Translations under genes and position numbers: made by a program
NCBI RefSeq assembly: GCF_016629665.1
Contig: NZ_JAEPRQ010000001.1
Location: 558,001-622,000, forward strand
Length of the DNA stretch: 64,000 nt
Reading direction: 5' to 3'
Source: Paracoccus caeni
GTDB taxonomy: Bacteria > Pseudomonadota > Alphaproteobacteria > Rhodobacterales > Rhodobacteraceae
Shown: one piece after another, positions 34,014 through 44,523 of the stretch
How positions within the stretch are numbered: position 1 is the stretch's first letter
Layout: every line of letters begins with the position of its first letter
Notes under the pieces: model-generated
What the model was told of the DNA's origin: nothing
Database searches by the model: none
Seen by the model: the letters and a program-made list of their open reading frames with translations, nothing else

Positions 34014-35633
34014 TCACAGATCCATCAGCAGGCGGCGCGGGTCTTCCAGCGCTTCCTTGACGCGGACAAGGAAGGTCACCGCGCCTTTGCCGTCGACGAT
34101 GCGGTGGTCATAGCTCAGCGCCAGATACATCATCGGGCGGATGACGATCTGGCCGCCGACGACCACCGGGCGGTCCTGAATCTTGTGCATGCCAAGGATA
34201 CCCGATTGCGGCGGGTTCAGGATCGGCGAGGACATCAGCGAGCCATAGACGCCGCCGTTCGAGATGGTGAAGGTGCCGCCCTGCATGTCGGCCATGGTCA
34301 GCTTGCCGTCACGGCCTTTCGCCCCCAACTCGCCGATCTCTTTCTCGATCTCGGCGAAGCTTTTCTGGTCGGCGTCGCGGACGACCGGAACCACCAGACC
34401 CTGCGGCGTGCCGACAGCGATGCCAAGGTTGACATAGTTTTTATAGACCACATCGGTGCCGTCGATTTCGGCATTGACCTCGGGGACTTCCTTCAGGGCG
34501 TGGCTGCAAGCCTTGGCGAAGAAGGACATGAAGCCCAGCTTGACCTTGTGCTTCTTCTCGAAGGCGTCCTTGTATTCGTTGCGAAGCTGCATGATGCCCG
34601 ACATGTCGGCTTCGTTATAGGTGGTCAGCATCGCCGCAGTGTTCTGCGCGTCTTTCAGACGACGGGCGATGGTCTGGCGCAGGCGGGTCATCTTGACGCG
34701 CTCTTCGCGGGCGGCATCGGCGGCGGGGCGAGGCTGTGACGGAACCGCTGCCGGGGCGGCGGGGGCGGCCTGTTGCGGGGCGGAAGCGGCCTTGGCCACG
34801 TCTTCCTTCATCACGCGGCCATCGCGGCCCGAGCCGGTCACTTGGTCGCGGTTGACGCCTGCTTCGGCCATGGCCTTCTTGGCCGAGGGTGCATCCTCGA
34901 CATCGCTGCGCTGTTTCAGCTCTTCAGGGCCTGCGCCGGGGCTTTCGACCTTCTCGGCATCGGCGGCCTTGGCTTCCTTGGCCGGAGCGGCAGGCGCGGC
35001 ACCGGCGGTGGCGCCTTCGGTGATGATCGCCAGTCGCGCCTTGGCATCGACGGTGGCGCCTTCATCGGCGATGATTTCGGCCAGAACGCCAGCGACGGGG
35101 CTGGGCACCTCGACCGAGACCTTGTCGGTTTCCAGCTCGCACAGCATCTCATCGACCGCGACGGCATCGCCGACCTTCTTGAACCAGGTGGCGACGGTCG
35201 CCTCGGTCACGCTTTCGCCCAATGCGGGGACCATCACGTCCACGGATTTGCCGCTCATGTTGTTCTTTCCTTCCTGCGACTTCTCGGCCGGTTCTGTTCT
35301 GGCCTGCGGTTGGGTGGTCGTTTCGGCAGGTTTGGCTGCCGGTTTGTCTTCATCTTTCGCTGCCGCCGGGGCGGCAGAGGGTTTGGGGCTGCTGCCTGCC
35401 TCGGCGATCCGGGCCAGAAGCGCGTCGGGGCCGACGGTGTCGCCCTCGTTCGCGATGATCTCGGCCAGAACGCCCGCTGCGGGGCTTGGCACCTCGACCG
35501 TGACCTTGTCGGTTTCCAGCTCGCACAGCATCTCGTCCACGGCGACCTCGTCACCCGGTTTCTTGAACCAGGTGGCGATGGTCGCCTCGGTGACAGATTC
35601 GCCCAGAGCGGGCACGCGGACTTCGGTGGTCAT
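34014..35633 (-). CDS. sucB: 2-oxoglutarate dehydrogenase E2, dihydrolipoyllysine succinyltransferase, with two lipoyl domains
   Basis: A 539-residue protein. It has two lipoyl domains: residues about 1-78 (lipoyl Lys43 in [10 protein letters not shown]) and about 126-205 (Lys171 in [10 protein letters not shown]), each followed by an Ala/Pro/Lys linker. The peripheral subunit-binding domain (about 245-280, [15 protein letters not shown]) and the catalytic domain ([10 protein letters not shown] near the end) follow. It transfers succinyl groups to CoA within the 2-oxoglutarate dehydrogenase complex. The second copy begins with its own ATG (35258) preceded by AGGAAGGAAAG, and starting there would give a normal single-lipoyl E2 of 414 residues. 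The start at 35633 follows the sucA stop by 4 nt with GAAGGA as ribosome binding site. Confidence 0.93.
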   Translation of the reverse strand: MTTEVRVPALGESVTEATIATWFKKPGDEVAVDEMLCELETDKVTVEVPSPAAGVLAEIIANEGDTVGPDALLARIAEAGSSPKPSAAPAAAKDEDKPAAKPAETTTQPQARTEPAEKSQEGKNNMSGKSVDVMVPALGESVTEATVATWFKKVGDAVAVDEMLCELETDKVSVEVPSPVAGVLAEIIADEGATVDAKARLAIITEGATAGAAPAAPAKEAKAADAEKVESPGAGPEELKQRSDVEDAPSAKKAMAEAGVNRDQVTGSGRDGRVMKEDVAKAASAPQQAAPAAPAAVPSQPRPAADAAREERVKMTRLRQTIARRLKDAQNTAAMLTTYNEADMSGIMQLRNEYKDAFEKKHKVKLGFMSFFAKACSHALKEVPEVNAEIDGTDVVYKNYVNLGIAVGTPQGLVVPVVRDADQKSFAEIEKEIGELGAKGRDGKLTMADMQGGTFTISNGGVYGSLMSSPILNPPQSGILGMHKIQDRPVVVGGQIVIRPMMYLALSYDHRIVDGKGAVTFLVRVKEALEDPRRLLMDL

Positions 35634-35637
35634 CAGT

Positions 35638-38604
35638 TCATCCTTCGATGCCAAGGGCTTCGTTCACCAGTGCCTCTTGCTCGGCCTTGTGGCGCGAGGC
35701 GAGGCCCGTGGCGGGCGAGGCGGCGGCGTTGCGTCCGACAAAGCGGGCGCGGGTGTGTTTGGCGCCAAGGCGTTCCAGCACCCATTCGATATAGGGCTCG
35801 ATAAAGCTCCAGCCGCCCTGGTTCTTCGGCTCTTCCTGGCACCAGATGAATTCGGCCTGCGTGAAGCGGCCCAGTTCCTTGACCATCGCCTGAGCCGGGA
35901 ACGGGTAGAACTGTTCCAGACGCAGCAGATAGACATCATCGACCCCGGCCTCGTCGCGGGCTTTCAAGAGGTCGAAATAGACCTTGCCCGAGCAGATGAC
36001 GACGCGGCGCATGCGGCTGTCCGGGACCAGCTTGGTCGCTGAGTTGCCGCGTTCGGCGTCGTCCCACAGCACGCGGTGGAAGGTCGAGCCGGTCTGGAAC
36101 TCTTCGGCCTTGCTGACGGCCAGCGGGTGGCGCAGCAGCGATTTCGGCGTCATCAGCGCCAGCGGCTTGCGGAACGGCCGGTGGATCTGGCGGCGCAGGA
36201 TGTGGAAGTAGTTGGCAGGCGTGGTGCAGTTGGCGACGATCCAGTTATCCTCGGCGCACATTTGCAGGAAGCGTTCCAGACGCGCAGAGCTGTGCTCTGG
36301 CCCCTGACCTTCCCAGCCATGCGGCAGCAGCATCACCAGACCGGACATGCGCAGCCATTTCTTCTCGCCCGACGAGATGAACTGGTCGAACATGATCTGC
36401 GCGCCATTGGCGAAGTCGCCGAACTGCGCTTCCCACAGGGTCAGCGCGTTCGGTTCGGCCAGCGAATAGCCATATTCGAAGCCCAGAACCGCATATTCCG
36501 ACAGCATCGAGTCGATCACTTCGTAATTCGCCTGATCCTTGGCGATGTGGTTCAGCGGGTAATAGCGTTCCTCGGTCTTCTGGTCGGTGAAGGCCGAATG
36601 GCGCTGGCTGAACGTGCCGCGGGTCGAATCCTGACCGGACAGACGAACCGGATGCTTCTCAACCAGCAACGATCCGAAGGCCAGTGCCTCGGCGGTTGCC
36701 CAGTCGAAGCCCTCGCCGGTCTCAAACATCTTCTTCTTGGCTTCCAGCAGGCGGCCCACGGTCCTGTGCAGGTTCATGCCGTCCGGCACCGTGGTCAGGG
36801 CATGGCCAACCTCGGTCATCACTTCCGGGCTGATGCCGGTCGCGCCGGCGACATATTCGGCGCCCTCGCGGTCGAAGCCCGACCATTTGCCGTCCAGCCA
36901 GTCGGCCTTGTTCGGCTTGTAGTTCTTGCCGACCTCGAATTCCTCGTTCAGATGCGCCTGGAATGCGGCTTTCATATCCTCGATCTCGCCTTCCGGGATC
37001 AGCCCGTCAGCGACCAGACGTTCGGTGTAAAGCTGCAGCGTGGTCTTGTGCGACTTGATGTTGGTGTACATCGCCGGGTTGGTGAACATCGGCTCGTCGC
37101 CTTCGTTGTGACCGAAGCGGCGGTAGCAGAAGATGTCCAGAACCACGTCCTTGTGGAATTTCTGGCGGAACTCGGTCGCGACCCGGGCGGCGTGGACCAC
37201 GGCCTCGGGATCGTCGCCGTTGACGTGGAAGATCGGCGCTTCGACCATCAGCGCGATGTCGGTCGGGTAGGGCGACGAGCGGCTGAAATGCGGCGCGGTG
37301 GTGAAGCCGATCTGGTTGTTCACGACGATATGGATAGTACCGCCGGTCTTGTGGCCCTTGATGCCCGAAAGCTGCAGACATTCCGCCACCACGCCCTGAC
37401 CGGCGAAGGCGGCATCGCCATGCAGCAGGATCGGCAGCACGGCCACACGTTCCTCGGCATCGCCAAGCTGATCGGCCTTTGCCCGCGCTTTGCCCAGCAC
37501 GACCGGGTTCACCGCCTCAAGGTGCGAGGGGTTGGCGGTCAACGACAAGTGGACCTTGTTGTCGTCAAATTCGCGGTCCGAGGACGCGCCGAGGTGGTAT
37601 TTCACGTCGCCGGAACCGTCCACATCCTCGGGCTTGAAGCTGCCGCCCTGAAATTCGTGGAAGATGGCGCGATAGGGTTTCAGCAGCACGTTCGCCAGAA
37701 CCGACAGACGGCCACGGTGCGGCATGCCGATGACGATATCGCGCACGCCAAGCTGACCGCCGCGTTTGATGATCTGTTCCATCGCCGGGATCAGGGCTTC
37801 GCCACCATCAAGGCCGAACCGCTTGGTCCCCATGTATTTCACATGCAGGAACTTTTCGAAGCCCTCGGCCTCGACCAGCTTGTTCAGGATGGCGCGGCGG
37901 CCTTCACGGGTGAAGGCGATTTCCTTGCCGTAACCCTCGATCCGCTCTTTCAGCCATGCGGCCTGTTCAGGGTCCGAGATATGCATGAATTGCAGCGCGA
38001 AGGTGCCGCAATAGGTGCGCGACATCAGATCGACGATCTGCCGGATCGAGGCGATCTCAAGGCCCAGCACGTTGTCGATGAAGATCGGGCGGTCCAGATC
38101 GCCGGGGCCGAAGCCGTAGGTCGCGGGGTTCAGTTCGCCATGATCGGGTTCGTCGCGCAGTTTCAGCGGGTCCAGATCGGCGTGCAGGTGGCCACGGATA
38201 CGGAACGAGCGGATCAGCATCAGCGCCCGGATCGAATCCAGCACCGCCTGACGCATCTGGTCCTCGGTCAGGGTGACGCCCTTTTCCTCGGCTTTGGCAG
38301 CGATCTTCTTCATCGCCGCCTGCGCTTCGGATTTGGCGGCCTGCGGCCATTCGCCGGTCAGTGCCGAGGTGTTCTCGTCATGCGGCTGCGGCGGCCAGTC
38401 CTTGCGCGACCAGCTTGCCCCCTCGGCCTCACGCACGGCATCGGCCTCGGCATCGCCCAGACCGCGGAAGAAGTCGCCCCATGCCTGATCGACGGCGGCG
38501 GGGTTCTTTGCCCACTGGCCGTAAAGCTGTTCGACATAGGCGGCGTTATGCCCCTGCAGGAATGAGGAATCGTGGAAATCGGTGTTTTTGGGTTGCTCGG
38601 TCAT
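35638..38604 (-). CDS. sucA: 2-oxoglutarate dehydrogenase E1 component
   Basis: A 988-residue thiamine diphosphate enzyme that decarboxylates 2-oxoglutarate. The N-terminus ([17 protein letters not shown]) recruits the complex. Active-site regions are [27 protein letters not shown] and [11 protein letters not shown]. The second half has [16 protein letters not shown] and [21 protein letters not shown]. The length is usual for alphaproteobacteria. The ATG overlaps the stop of the preceding small secreted-protein gene by 4 nt, and sucB follows 4 nt after the stop, so the three are one operon. Confidence 0.97.
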   Translation of the reverse strand: MTEQPKNTDFHDSSFLQGHNAAYVEQLYGQWAKNPAAVDQAWGDFFRGLGDAEADAVREAEGASWSRKDWPPQPHDENTSALTGEWPQAAKSEAQAAMKKIAAKAEEKGVTLTEDQMRQAVLDSIRALMLIRSFRIRGHLHADLDPLKLRDEPDHGELNPATYGFGPGDLDRPIFIDNVLGLEIASIRQIVDLMSRTYCGTFALQFMHISDPEQAAWLKERIEGYGKEIAFTREGRRAILNKLVEAEGFEKFLHVKYMGTKRFGLDGGEALIPAMEQIIKRGGQLGVRDIVIGMPHRGRLSVLANVLLKPYRAIFHEFQGGSFKPEDVDGSGDVKYHLGASSDREFDDNKVHLSLTANPSHLEAVNPVVLGKARAKADQLGDAEERVAVLPILLHGDAAFAGQGVVAECLQLSGIKGHKTGGTIHIVVNNQIGFTTAPHFSRSSPYPTDIALMVEAPIFHVNGDDPEAVVHAARVATEFRQKFHKDVVLDIFCYRRFGHNEGDEPMFTNPAMYTNIKSHKTTLQLYTERLVADGLIPEGEIEDMKAAFQAHLNEEFEVGKNYKPNKADWLDGKWSGFDREGAEYVAGATGISPEVMTEVGHALTTVPDGMNLHRTVGRLLEAKKKMFETGEGFDWATAEALAFGSLLVEKHPVRLSGQDSTRGTFSQRHSAFTDQKTEERYYPLNHIAKDQANYEVIDSMLSEYAVLGFEYGYSLAEPNALTLWEAQFGDFANGAQIMFDQFISSGEKKWLRMSGLVMLLPHGWEGQGPEHSSARLERFLQMCAEDNWIVANCTTPANYFHILRRQIHRPFRKPLALMTPKSLLRHPLAVSKAEEFQTGSTFHRVLWDDAERGNSATKLVPDSRMRRVVICSGKVYFDLLKARDEAGVDDVYLLRLEQFYPFPAQAMVKELGRFTQAEFIWCQEEPKNQGGWSFIEPYIEWVLERLGAKHTRARFVGRNAAASPATGLASRHKAEQEALVNEALGIEG

Positions 38605-39314
38605 TGGGGCACCTGTTGTGCAGGGATGTCTTTGAAAAGGTTGAGAGTGGTGACGAGATCGGGATCGATCGCGAGCGTCTCTTCACCGGCTCGTTCGGCG
38701 ATGGCGCTTGGGCGGAAAGTAAAGACGAAGGCCGCGCCAAGGCCGTTCGGGGCGTTGGTGTAATGGGCAAGCTCGACCGGAGGCTGGCCGTCATGGGCCA
38801 GCGCATCGGCGCCTTCGCCCGCGACGGTGACGATGCAGCCAAGTCCATAGACCTGTGCGCCTTCGGGGCTGGTCAGATCGGCGCGCATGACGGCATTTTC
38901 GGCGCGGAGGAAGGCGCGGTGAAACGCGGGCCCCTCGGACGGGGCAAGACGGCGCAGGCCATCAGCGCCACCACGGCCCATCTTCCACGCCTGCGCCCAT
39001 GCGCCGGGATCGGGCTCTTCCGGGCCGATGCGGTTCGGCATTCCGGCGAAGGTGAAAAGCGTCAGGTCATCCTCGGTAAGATCGGCCGGGGCGATGCGGG
39101 TCCAGCCCGCAGCCTCAAGCTGATCCAGAAGCGCGGGGAAGTCGCTGGTAGCCTCGTTGCAGATCTCGCCGGTCTTGCGCAGTTCGACCTGCTGGGCGTC
39201 GGCGGCACTGGCGACAGAGATGGCGGAGGCGGCCACGAGGCAGGCCAGCAGGGTGCCGCGTTGCAAGGGCTGGCGGTCGGCTGGCTGGCGGGTGGCGGGC
39301 GGTCGGGGTTTCAT
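38601..39314 (-). CDS. Secreted protein of unknown function upstream of sucA
   Basis: A 237-residue protein. A long basic N-terminal region precedes a signal-peptide hydrophobic core (TLLACLVAASAISVASAADAQ), so it is exported to the periplasm. The mature part is about 195 residues with two Cys. I do not recognise the family. The stop overlaps the sucA start (ATGA), so it is expressed in the suc operon. The start is uncertain because of the long n-region. Confidence 0.65.
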   Translation of the reverse strand: MKPRPPATRQPADRQPLQRGTLLACLVAASAISVASAADAQQVELRKTGEICNEATSDFPALLDQLEAAGWTRIAPADLTEDDLTLFTFAGMPNRIGPEEPDPGAWAQAWKMGRGGADGLRRLAPSEGPAFHRAFLRAENAVMRADLTSPEGAQVYGLGCIVTVAGEGADALAHDGQPPVELAHYTNAPNGLGAAFVFTFRPSAIAERAGEETLAIDPDLVTTLNLFKDIPAQQVPQ

Positions 39315-39326
39315 GTGCTTAACGGG

Positions 39327-39743
39327 TCAGGAACATATAACGTCGATGATGGCGGCGCCGGGATCGGCATAGGGATCGCTGCGGGGAATCCGCTCGATCC
39401 GTTCGACCCGGCGACGCTCCAACCCGCAGAGCGCGCGGGCGGCGCCTTGTTCGGCATTCGCCGGGGCGCGGGTCGGATGATAGATCAGCCGCCAGCCGAA
39501 ATCGCGGCGGGCGACGGTGCGGACGCTTTCGGCGGGCAGGGTGCTGGCCTGATGCAGATCGGTGCGGGCGGGGATGCCGCCGGGTAGAATGTCCTGCGTC
39601 GGGCCGCGCCCGCAGGCCGAGGACAAAAGCACCAGCGTCGCCAGCGACAAAGCGGGGGCAGCTGCGCCGATCCGGCCGCCAGAGGCGCGGACAGGCAACC
39701 GCAGAGCGACGGAATGTGCGATCCGCTGCGTCAGTGCTGCCAT
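39327..39743 (-). CDS. Putative lipoprotein
   Basis: A protein of about 138 residues with a lipobox (LVLLSSAC) in its N-terminal part. The mature part has an RRDFGWRLIYHP region and many Arg, ending in IIDVICS. The start is uncertain: ATG at 39743 gives an unusually long n-region, and the frame is open to 39827. The function is unknown. It is 12 nt upstream of the next suc-operon gene on the same strand. Confidence 0.6.
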   Translation of the reverse strand: MAALTQRIAHSVALRLPVRASGGRIGAAAPALSLATLVLLSSACGRGPTQDILPGGIPARTDLHQASTLPAESVRTVARRDFGWRLIYHPTRAPANAEQGAARALCGLERRRVERIERIPRSDPYADPGAAIIDVICS

Positions 39744-39831
39744 ATTCTGGTGAAGCTTGCGTTCCACCTTTTCCCCCAATGCGACCGTTTTGCACCCCAT
39801 AGTTAGGATGGCGCGACGGCCTGTCAAACTT

Positions 39832-40170
39832 TCACCCGCAGGTGACGATCAACTTATCAACACCCGGCAGCCCGCTAAGTTGCCCGATCTCTTCGACTTC
39901 ATAGCGGACCAGCCGTTCTTCCATCGACGCGCAGATGCGGGCGGGCGAGGCGGCAAGCTGCTGTTCGCTCACCCGGTCGGCGAAGTAGATCACCACATCC
40001 TGCCCATCGATCCGCGCAACGGAAACCACCGCATTGCCGGGCATGCCGGTAAAGGCCCCCAGCTCTTCCGGGGAAGCGGGCAGCAGCAACAAGTTCGGCT
40101 GTTCCGGCGCGCGCGCACAGGCGGCGAGCGTCACCATCGACAGCAGAACCATGATTGGCGCGAGCTTCAT
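39832..40170 (-). CDS. Small lipoprotein downstream of sucD
   Basis: A 112-residue protein whose signal peptide ends in the lipobox LSMVTLAAC. The mature domain contains two strands and a helix (VVSVARIDGQDVVIYFAD) and a C-terminal Cys. The function is unknown. It lies 56 nt after sucD on the same strand. Confidence 0.7.
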   Translation of the reverse strand: MKLAPIMVLLSMVTLAACARAPEQPNLLLLPASPEELGAFTGMPGNAVVSVARIDGQDVVIYFADRVSEQQLAASPARICASMEERLVRYEVEEIGQLSGLPGVDKLIVTCG

Positions 40171-40226
40171 CTTCCCCGTCCTTTCGCGTTGACGCCCCCG
40201 CCCGGTTGGCCGGGGGCATCCGTTTC

Positions 40227-41111
40227 TCAGCCCTTGATGGCTTTCAGCACCGCTTCGCCCAGACCGGCGGGGCTGTCGGCAACGATGATCCCGGCCTTCT
40301 TCATGGCCTCGATCTTCGATTCCGCATCACCCTTGCCGCCCGAGACGATCGCACCGGCATGGCCCATGCGACGGCCCGGAGGGGCGGTGCGGCCAGCGAT
40401 GAAACCGGCGGTCGGCTTCCATTTGCCCTTGCGCTTCTGTTCGGCCAGAAACTCTGCGGCTTCCTCTTCGGCGCTGCCGCCGATTTCGCCGATCATGATG
40501 ATCGATTCCGTTTCCGGGTCGTCCAGGAACATCTGAAGCACGTCGATATGCTCCATCCCCTTGATCGGGTCGCCGCCGATGCCGACAGCCGAGGATTGGC
40601 CAAGGCCCACATCCGAGGTCTGTTTCACCGCTTCATAGGTCAGCGTGCCCGAACGCGAGACCACACCGACCGAGCCGCGACGGAAGATGCTGCCCGGCAT
40701 GATGCCGATCTTGCATTCGTCGGGGGTCATGATGCCGGGGCAGTTCGGGCCGATCAGCTTCGATTTGCTGCCTTGCAGGGCGCGCTTGACCTTCATCATG
40801 TCCAGAACCGGGATGCCCTCGGTAATGGCGACGATCAGCGGGATTTCCGCATCGATAGCTTCAAGGATCGAGTCTGCCGCGAAGGGCGGCGGCACATAGA
40901 TCGCGGTCGCATTCGCGCCGGTTTTCGCCACGGCCTCGTGGACCGAGTTGAAGACCGGCAGCTCAAGATGGGTGGTCCCACCTTTGCCGGGGGTCACGCC
41001 GCCGACCATCTTGGTGCCGTAAGCGATCGCCTGTTCGGTGTGGAACGTGCCCTGAGATCCGGTGATCCCCTGGGTGATGACTTTGGTGTCTTTGTTGACG
41101 AGAACGGCCAT
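40227..41111 (-). CDS. sucD: Succinyl-CoA synthetase alpha subunit
   Basis: A 294-residue subunit that binds CoA and is phosphorylated on His. The CoA site ([17 protein letters not shown]), VTPGKGG and the active-site segment [17 protein letters not shown] are all visible. With SucC it converts succinyl-CoA to succinate with formation of ATP or GTP. AGGAGCC precedes the ATG. sucC normally lies directly upstream, but here 1.9 kb of other DNA intervenes. Confidence 0.97.
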   Translation of the reverse strand: MAVLVNKDTKVITQGITGSQGTFHTEQAIAYGTKMVGGVTPGKGGTTHLELPVFNSVHEAVAKTGANATAIYVPPPFAADSILEAIDAEIPLIVAITEGIPVLDMMKVKRALQGSKSKLIGPNCPGIMTPDECKIGIMPGSIFRRGSVGVVSRSGTLTYEAVKQTSDVGLGQSSAVGIGGDPIKGMEHIDVLQMFLDDPETESIIMIGEIGGSAEEEAAEFLAEQKRKGKWKPTAGFIAGRTAPPGRRMGHAGAIVSGGKGDAESKIEAMKKAGIIVADSPAGLGEAVLKAIKG

Positions 41112-41199
41112 GTTGGCTCCTCATTTAATTTTATCTCGGCGGGTTCGCACCGATCATGCCAGCCTGTTCAGCCGTGACCGTGCGAGACGCTGCCGGTTG

Positions 41200-41694
41200 T
41201 CAGGATTCGACCAAGAAATAGAGACCGCTCCGAGCGTCAGCATAATGGAACGTGGCCGTTCTGGTCGGGGTTTTCACGGTATAGACCAGCATGCCGCCGC
41301 CTTCGATCGTACCGCCGTTTCGCGCGGCATAAGCCGTTGCCAACGCCTTCAACTCGGCGTCTCCGTTTGGCGCTTTGCCGCTTGACGAAGTCACCATGCA
41401 GCCCTTGCGGCGGGTGTCATACTGAACGCCAATATCCTCACCGCCGAGATCTCCACCAATTTTAAGGTGGCCCAGGGCCGGGGACGGCGCCTTTCCGTAA
41501 TGTGCATTCGCAAGATCGACGCCGTCCCGGGCACCGCCAAGGCTGGCAATGCAGAATTGGTCGAACCGCTGAGCCGCCAGGCTCATGCTTTTCACATCGA
41601 TCTGAGCGGCGGCTGGCGGCGGCGCAGAGGCCGGCTCTCCGCCACATGCCACCAGCAGGGCCGGAAGCAAAAGGAGAATGTGTTTCTTTTTCAT
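41200..41694 (-). CDS. Putative lipoprotein in the sucC-sucD gap
   Basis: A 164-residue protein with lipobox (LLLLPALLVAC) and a short Pro/Ala linker, then a domain with three or four Cys and GSK motifs (CMVTSSSGKAPNGDAELKAL). The function is unknown. It begins 2 nt after the stop of the degenerate sucC-tail frame. Confidence 0.65.
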   Translation of the reverse strand: MKKKHILLLLPALLVACGGEPASAPPPAAAQIDVKSMSLAAQRFDQFCIASLGGARDGVDLANAHYGKAPSPALGHLKIGGDLGGEDIGVQYDTRRKGCMVTSSSGKAPNGDAELKALATAYAARNGGTIEGGGMLVYTVKTPTRTATFHYADARSGLYFLVES

Positions 41695-41696
41695 CG

Positions 41697-41834
41697 TCAG
41701 CGCTCCACTGCTTTCACGATCTCTTCGGCTGCGTCCGACAGGTTATCCGCCAGGATCACATTCGATTCGCCGAGTCTGGCCATCCACCTGTGAGAAGAGA
41801 TGCTCCAACTTCCTGCGTTAACAAAAAGGGCCAT
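41697..41834 (-). pseudogene. Degenerate copy of the sucC 3' end fused to an unrelated start
   Basis: A 45-codon frame whose last 20 or so residues (NVILADNLSDAAEEIVKAV) match the C-terminus of SucC ([19 protein letters not shown]). Over the last 66 nt, 52 positions agree by hand alignment. The first 20 residues have no match to SucC. It lies at the far side of the 41.7-43.0 kb insert from the intact sucC, so it is a relic of a duplication or recombination at the sucC end. It may still be translated as a small peptide. Confidence 0.7.
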
Positions 41835-41961
41835 GCTTATGCTTTCCAGATTCTGGTTATTGTAGCGCGGGAAGGCCATGTATCCCGCAAGTCGCGATTG
41901 GTGGGAGACGCCGCAGGCGCGGCGCGTCCTTGTTGGTCGGGCCGGACGGGGCAGGGTATGG

Positions 41962-42978
41962 TCATGGAAGCGCCTCGACCTTCTGGCGCAACTCGTCAGG
42001 CGAGCTTGCCCATTCCGTGATGCCGCAATCGCCCCATTGTGCGATATACGCGCTGACCTTTCCGCTGACATTGTCCATTGAGATATGGGTTTTTCCCAGC
42101 AGCAGGCACAGGATATGTGCATGCAGACGGTCCGAGACCACATATTCCGCACCCGACAGGAATTGCGTTCCCGCATCGACAAGCAGGCGCGAGCGGCGAC
42201 GATAGGTCTGTTCGCGGACACGCATCAGAAGACTGGATTCGGAAACCCCGACCTTCTTCCCGAGACGATAGAACCGTTCGATCCAGGTCGCCATGCGTGA
42301 GGTCGAACCGACATCCGTCTCTGGCCAATCGGCAATGGTCGCTTTGTCGGACAGATACTCAGCGATGCCTTGTCCGACTTTCTCCTTGTCCGCGCGCAGC
42401 AGCGCAAGGATGCGGTCCTGAGGCGACCGCACTGCAACCTCGTCGATGCAATGGGCCGCATCGGGCGACAGCACCACCTGGCAGTCGAATTCGCGCAATG
42501 CGAAATCGCGCGACGGAACATCCCTGACGCAAAGGGTGAAGTCCTTATGCGCACCGATGGCCCTTTTCGTCCGTTCAATCGACTCGTTCGATTCAAAGTG
42601 GATCGATTGGGGAAGCTGGATGACCCGCCGATGCGGAAGATCGCTCAGAACTCTCAGCCGGAAGTCATGGTGGGCAGGCCACAGATCACCGAAGTTCCCG
42701 CCGCCATGAATGAGGACGGGACCATCCTTGCAATAGCCGTCCACGTCACCGCGATAGTTGAAATGCGCGCTGACGTAGGATGCGGGCCGTCCGAAGAATT
42801 TGTCCAGGAACGCCAGCTCACCAAGATAGATCGCCGAATCCCCGATATTCTCGTGGTACGGGAAATCCAGCAGCGCGTAATCGGTTGCCCCTTGAAGAAG
42901 GGGACCGATTGCCTGCGCGTAGCTGTCGCGCAGGTGGCGGTTCTGGCTGGTGATGTGGGTCTGGCTCGGCCCTGACAT
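41962..42978 (-). CDS. Polysaccharide pyruvyl transferase family protein (ExoV/CsaB-like)
   Basis: A 338-residue protein with the pyruvyl transferase features: an N-terminal YALLDFPYHENIGDSAIYLGEL, LIHGGGNFGDLWPAHHDFR, PQSIHF and the C-terminal YVVSDRLHAHILCLLLG. The family adds ketal pyruvate to exopolysaccharides or cell-wall polymers in the cytoplasm. The length is typical. It lies between sucC and sucD, away from any polysaccharide cluster in this window, and is probably a later arrival. It begins 34 nt after the sucC stop. Confidence 0.88.
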   Translation of the reverse strand: MSGPSQTHITSQNRHLRDSYAQAIGPLLQGATDYALLDFPYHENIGDSAIYLGELAFLDKFFGRPASYVSAHFNYRGDVDGYCKDGPVLIHGGGNFGDLWPAHHDFRLRVLSDLPHRRVIQLPQSIHFESNESIERTKRAIGAHKDFTLCVRDVPSRDFALREFDCQVVLSPDAAHCIDEVAVRSPQDRILALLRADKEKVGQGIAEYLSDKATIADWPETDVGSTSRMATWIERFYRLGKKVGVSESSLLMRVREQTYRRRSRLLVDAGTQFLSGAEYVVSDRLHAHILCLLLGKTHISMDNVSGKVSAYIAQWGDCGITEWASSPDELRQKVEALP

Positions 42979-43012
42979 GCAACTATCTTCCGTTTGCCCG
43001 CTTGCCCGTGCC

Positions 43013-44206
43013 TTAGCCTTTGACCGCTTTCACGATCTTCTCGGCCGCGTCCGACAGGTCGTCAGCCGGGATCACGTTCAGCCCGCTGTCGCGGATGATC
43101 TGTTTGCCCAGCTCGACATTGGTGCCTTCCAGACGCACGACCAGAGGAACCTGCAGGCCCACCTCTTTCACGGCGGCGACGATGCCTTCCGCGATGATGT
43201 CGCAGCGCATGATGCCGCCGAAGATGTTGACCAGAATGCCTTTGACCTTCGGATCCGAGGTGATGATCTTGAACGCCTCGGTCACCTTCTCGCGGGTGGC
43301 GCCGCCGCCCACGTCAAGGAAGTTGGCGGGCTCGGCACCGTACAGCTTGATGATGTCCATGGTGGCCATCGCCAGACCGGCGCCGTTCACCATGCAGCCG
43401 ATCTCGCCGTCCAGCGCGATGTAGTTCAGATCGAACTTCGAGGCGGCCAGTTCCTTCGGGTCTTCCTCGGTCTCGTCGCGCAGCGCCATGATGTCGGGCT
43501 GACGATAGAGGGCGTTGTTGTCAAAACCCATCTTCGCGTCGAGACATTTCAGATTGCCGTCGGTGGTGACGATCAGCGGGTTGATTTCCAGCATCTCCAT
43601 GTCCTTCTCGATGAAGAGACGATAGAGGTTCTTGACCAGGGCCACGCATTGCTTGACCTGCGCGCCTTCCAGCCCAAGGGCAAAGGCCACGCGGCGACCG
43701 TGGAAATCCGACAGGCCCGAGGCCGGATCGACGCTGAAGCTGACGATCTTTTCCGGGGTCGAGGCTGCGACTTCCTCGATGTCCATGCCGCCTTCGGTCG
43801 AGGCGACAAAGCTGACGCGCGAGCTGCCGCGATCGACCAGCAGCGCCAGATACAGCTCGCGGCTGATGTCGCTGCCGTCTTCGATATAGATGCGGTTGAC
43901 CTGCTTGCCGACCGGGCCGGTCTGGTGCGTGACCAGCGTGCGGCCCAGCATCTGACGGGTCAGTTCCTCGGCTTCCGAAACCGACTTGGCCAGACGGACG
44001 CCGCCTTTTTCACCGGCTTCCTTTTCCTTGAAGCTGCCCTTGCCGCGACCGCCTGCATGGATCTGGGCTTTCACGACCCAAAGCGGGCCGTCCAGTTCGC
44101 CCGCAGCGGATTTCGCCTCATCGGCTTTGGTGACGATGCGGCCATCGCTGACCGGCGCACCGTATTGACGCAAAAGCCCTTTGGCTTGGTATTCGTGGAT
44201 GTTCAT
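43013..44206 (-). CDS. sucC: Succinyl-CoA synthetase beta subunit
   Basis: A 397-residue ATP-grasp protein: N-terminal [19 protein letters not shown], the nucleotide region [42 protein letters not shown] and [13 protein letters not shown]. It carries the nucleotide and specificity part of succinyl-CoA synthetase. I chose the ATG at 44206, after GGGGGAT, as conservation starts there. The upstream region (44207-44523) carries two TGTGATCACA palindromes and is shared with the divergent RTX gene. Confidence 0.97.
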   Translation of the reverse strand: MNIHEYQAKGLLRQYGAPVSDGRIVTKADEAKSAAGELDGPLWVVKAQIHAGGRGKGSFKEKEAGEKGGVRLAKSVSEAEELTRQMLGRTLVTHQTGPVGKQVNRIYIEDGSDISRELYLALLVDRGSSRVSFVASTEGGMDIEEVAASTPEKIVSFSVDPASGLSDFHGRRVAFALGLEGAQVKQCVALVKNLYRLFIEKDMEMLEINPLIVTTDGNLKCLDAKMGFDNNALYRQPDIMALRDETEEDPKELAASKFDLNYIALDGEIGCMVNGAGLAMATMDIIKLYGAEPANFLDVGGGATREKVTEAFKIITSDPKVKGILVNIFGGIMRCDIIAEGIVAAVKEVGLQVPLVVRLEGTNVELGKQIIRDSGLNVIPADDLSDAAEKIVKAVKG

Positions 44207-44312
44207 CGTTATCCCCCGGAGAATTCGGTTGGCCGGGGTTCTGACACAGGAATCGCGACCGATGAACTGCCTTCGCAAGCTGTTAGCGCAAAATCGGCTG
44301 TAATCCGCCGTC

Positions 44313-44343
44313 TGTGATCACACGGTTCTTGGCTGTGATCACA
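44313..44343. promoter_or_regulatory. Paired TGTGATCACA palindromes upstream of sucC
   Basis: TGTGATCACA occurs at 44313-44322 and 44334-44343, 21 bp apart from start to start, that is two helical turns. They lie 107-137 bp before the sucC start. The same motif pair with the same 21-bp spacing occurs before sdhC. A dimer or tetramer of one regulator is likely to bind both. The rest of this 317-bp divergent region holds nothing else I can call. Confidence 0.7.
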
Positions 44344-44523
44344 AAGCCAATCGGGCGATCGGCTGAAAATGACCTAAAGCGCTATCGGCCAGTATCTTCT
44401 GCAAAAAACGAAACTTTGCGAACTCTCACGCTGACTGGGCGAAAAATCCATATTGACGATTCCTTAACCTTCACGAAAAGCTGCTGTGTTTGAATTTTCT
44501 TATTCGGACCTTGCGAGGAAAAA

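Noticed and set aside
36737..36922. Various 60-90 codon frames inside suc, sdh and gly genes
   Set aside because: All lie within well-supported genes in other frames and lack ribosome binding sites.
36076..38565. 829-codon open frame on the plus strand opposite sucA
   Set aside because: It is a mirror of the strongly conserved sucA coding sequence, a common effect of high GC. It has no ribosome binding site and no recognisable protein family.
44313..44343. TGTGATCACA sites as CRP/FNR sites
   Set aside because: CRP and FNR sites have 4 to 6 bp between the half-sites (TGTGA-N6-TCACA; TTGAT-N4-ATCAA). Here TGTGA and TCACA abut with no gap, so a different regulator is more likely.
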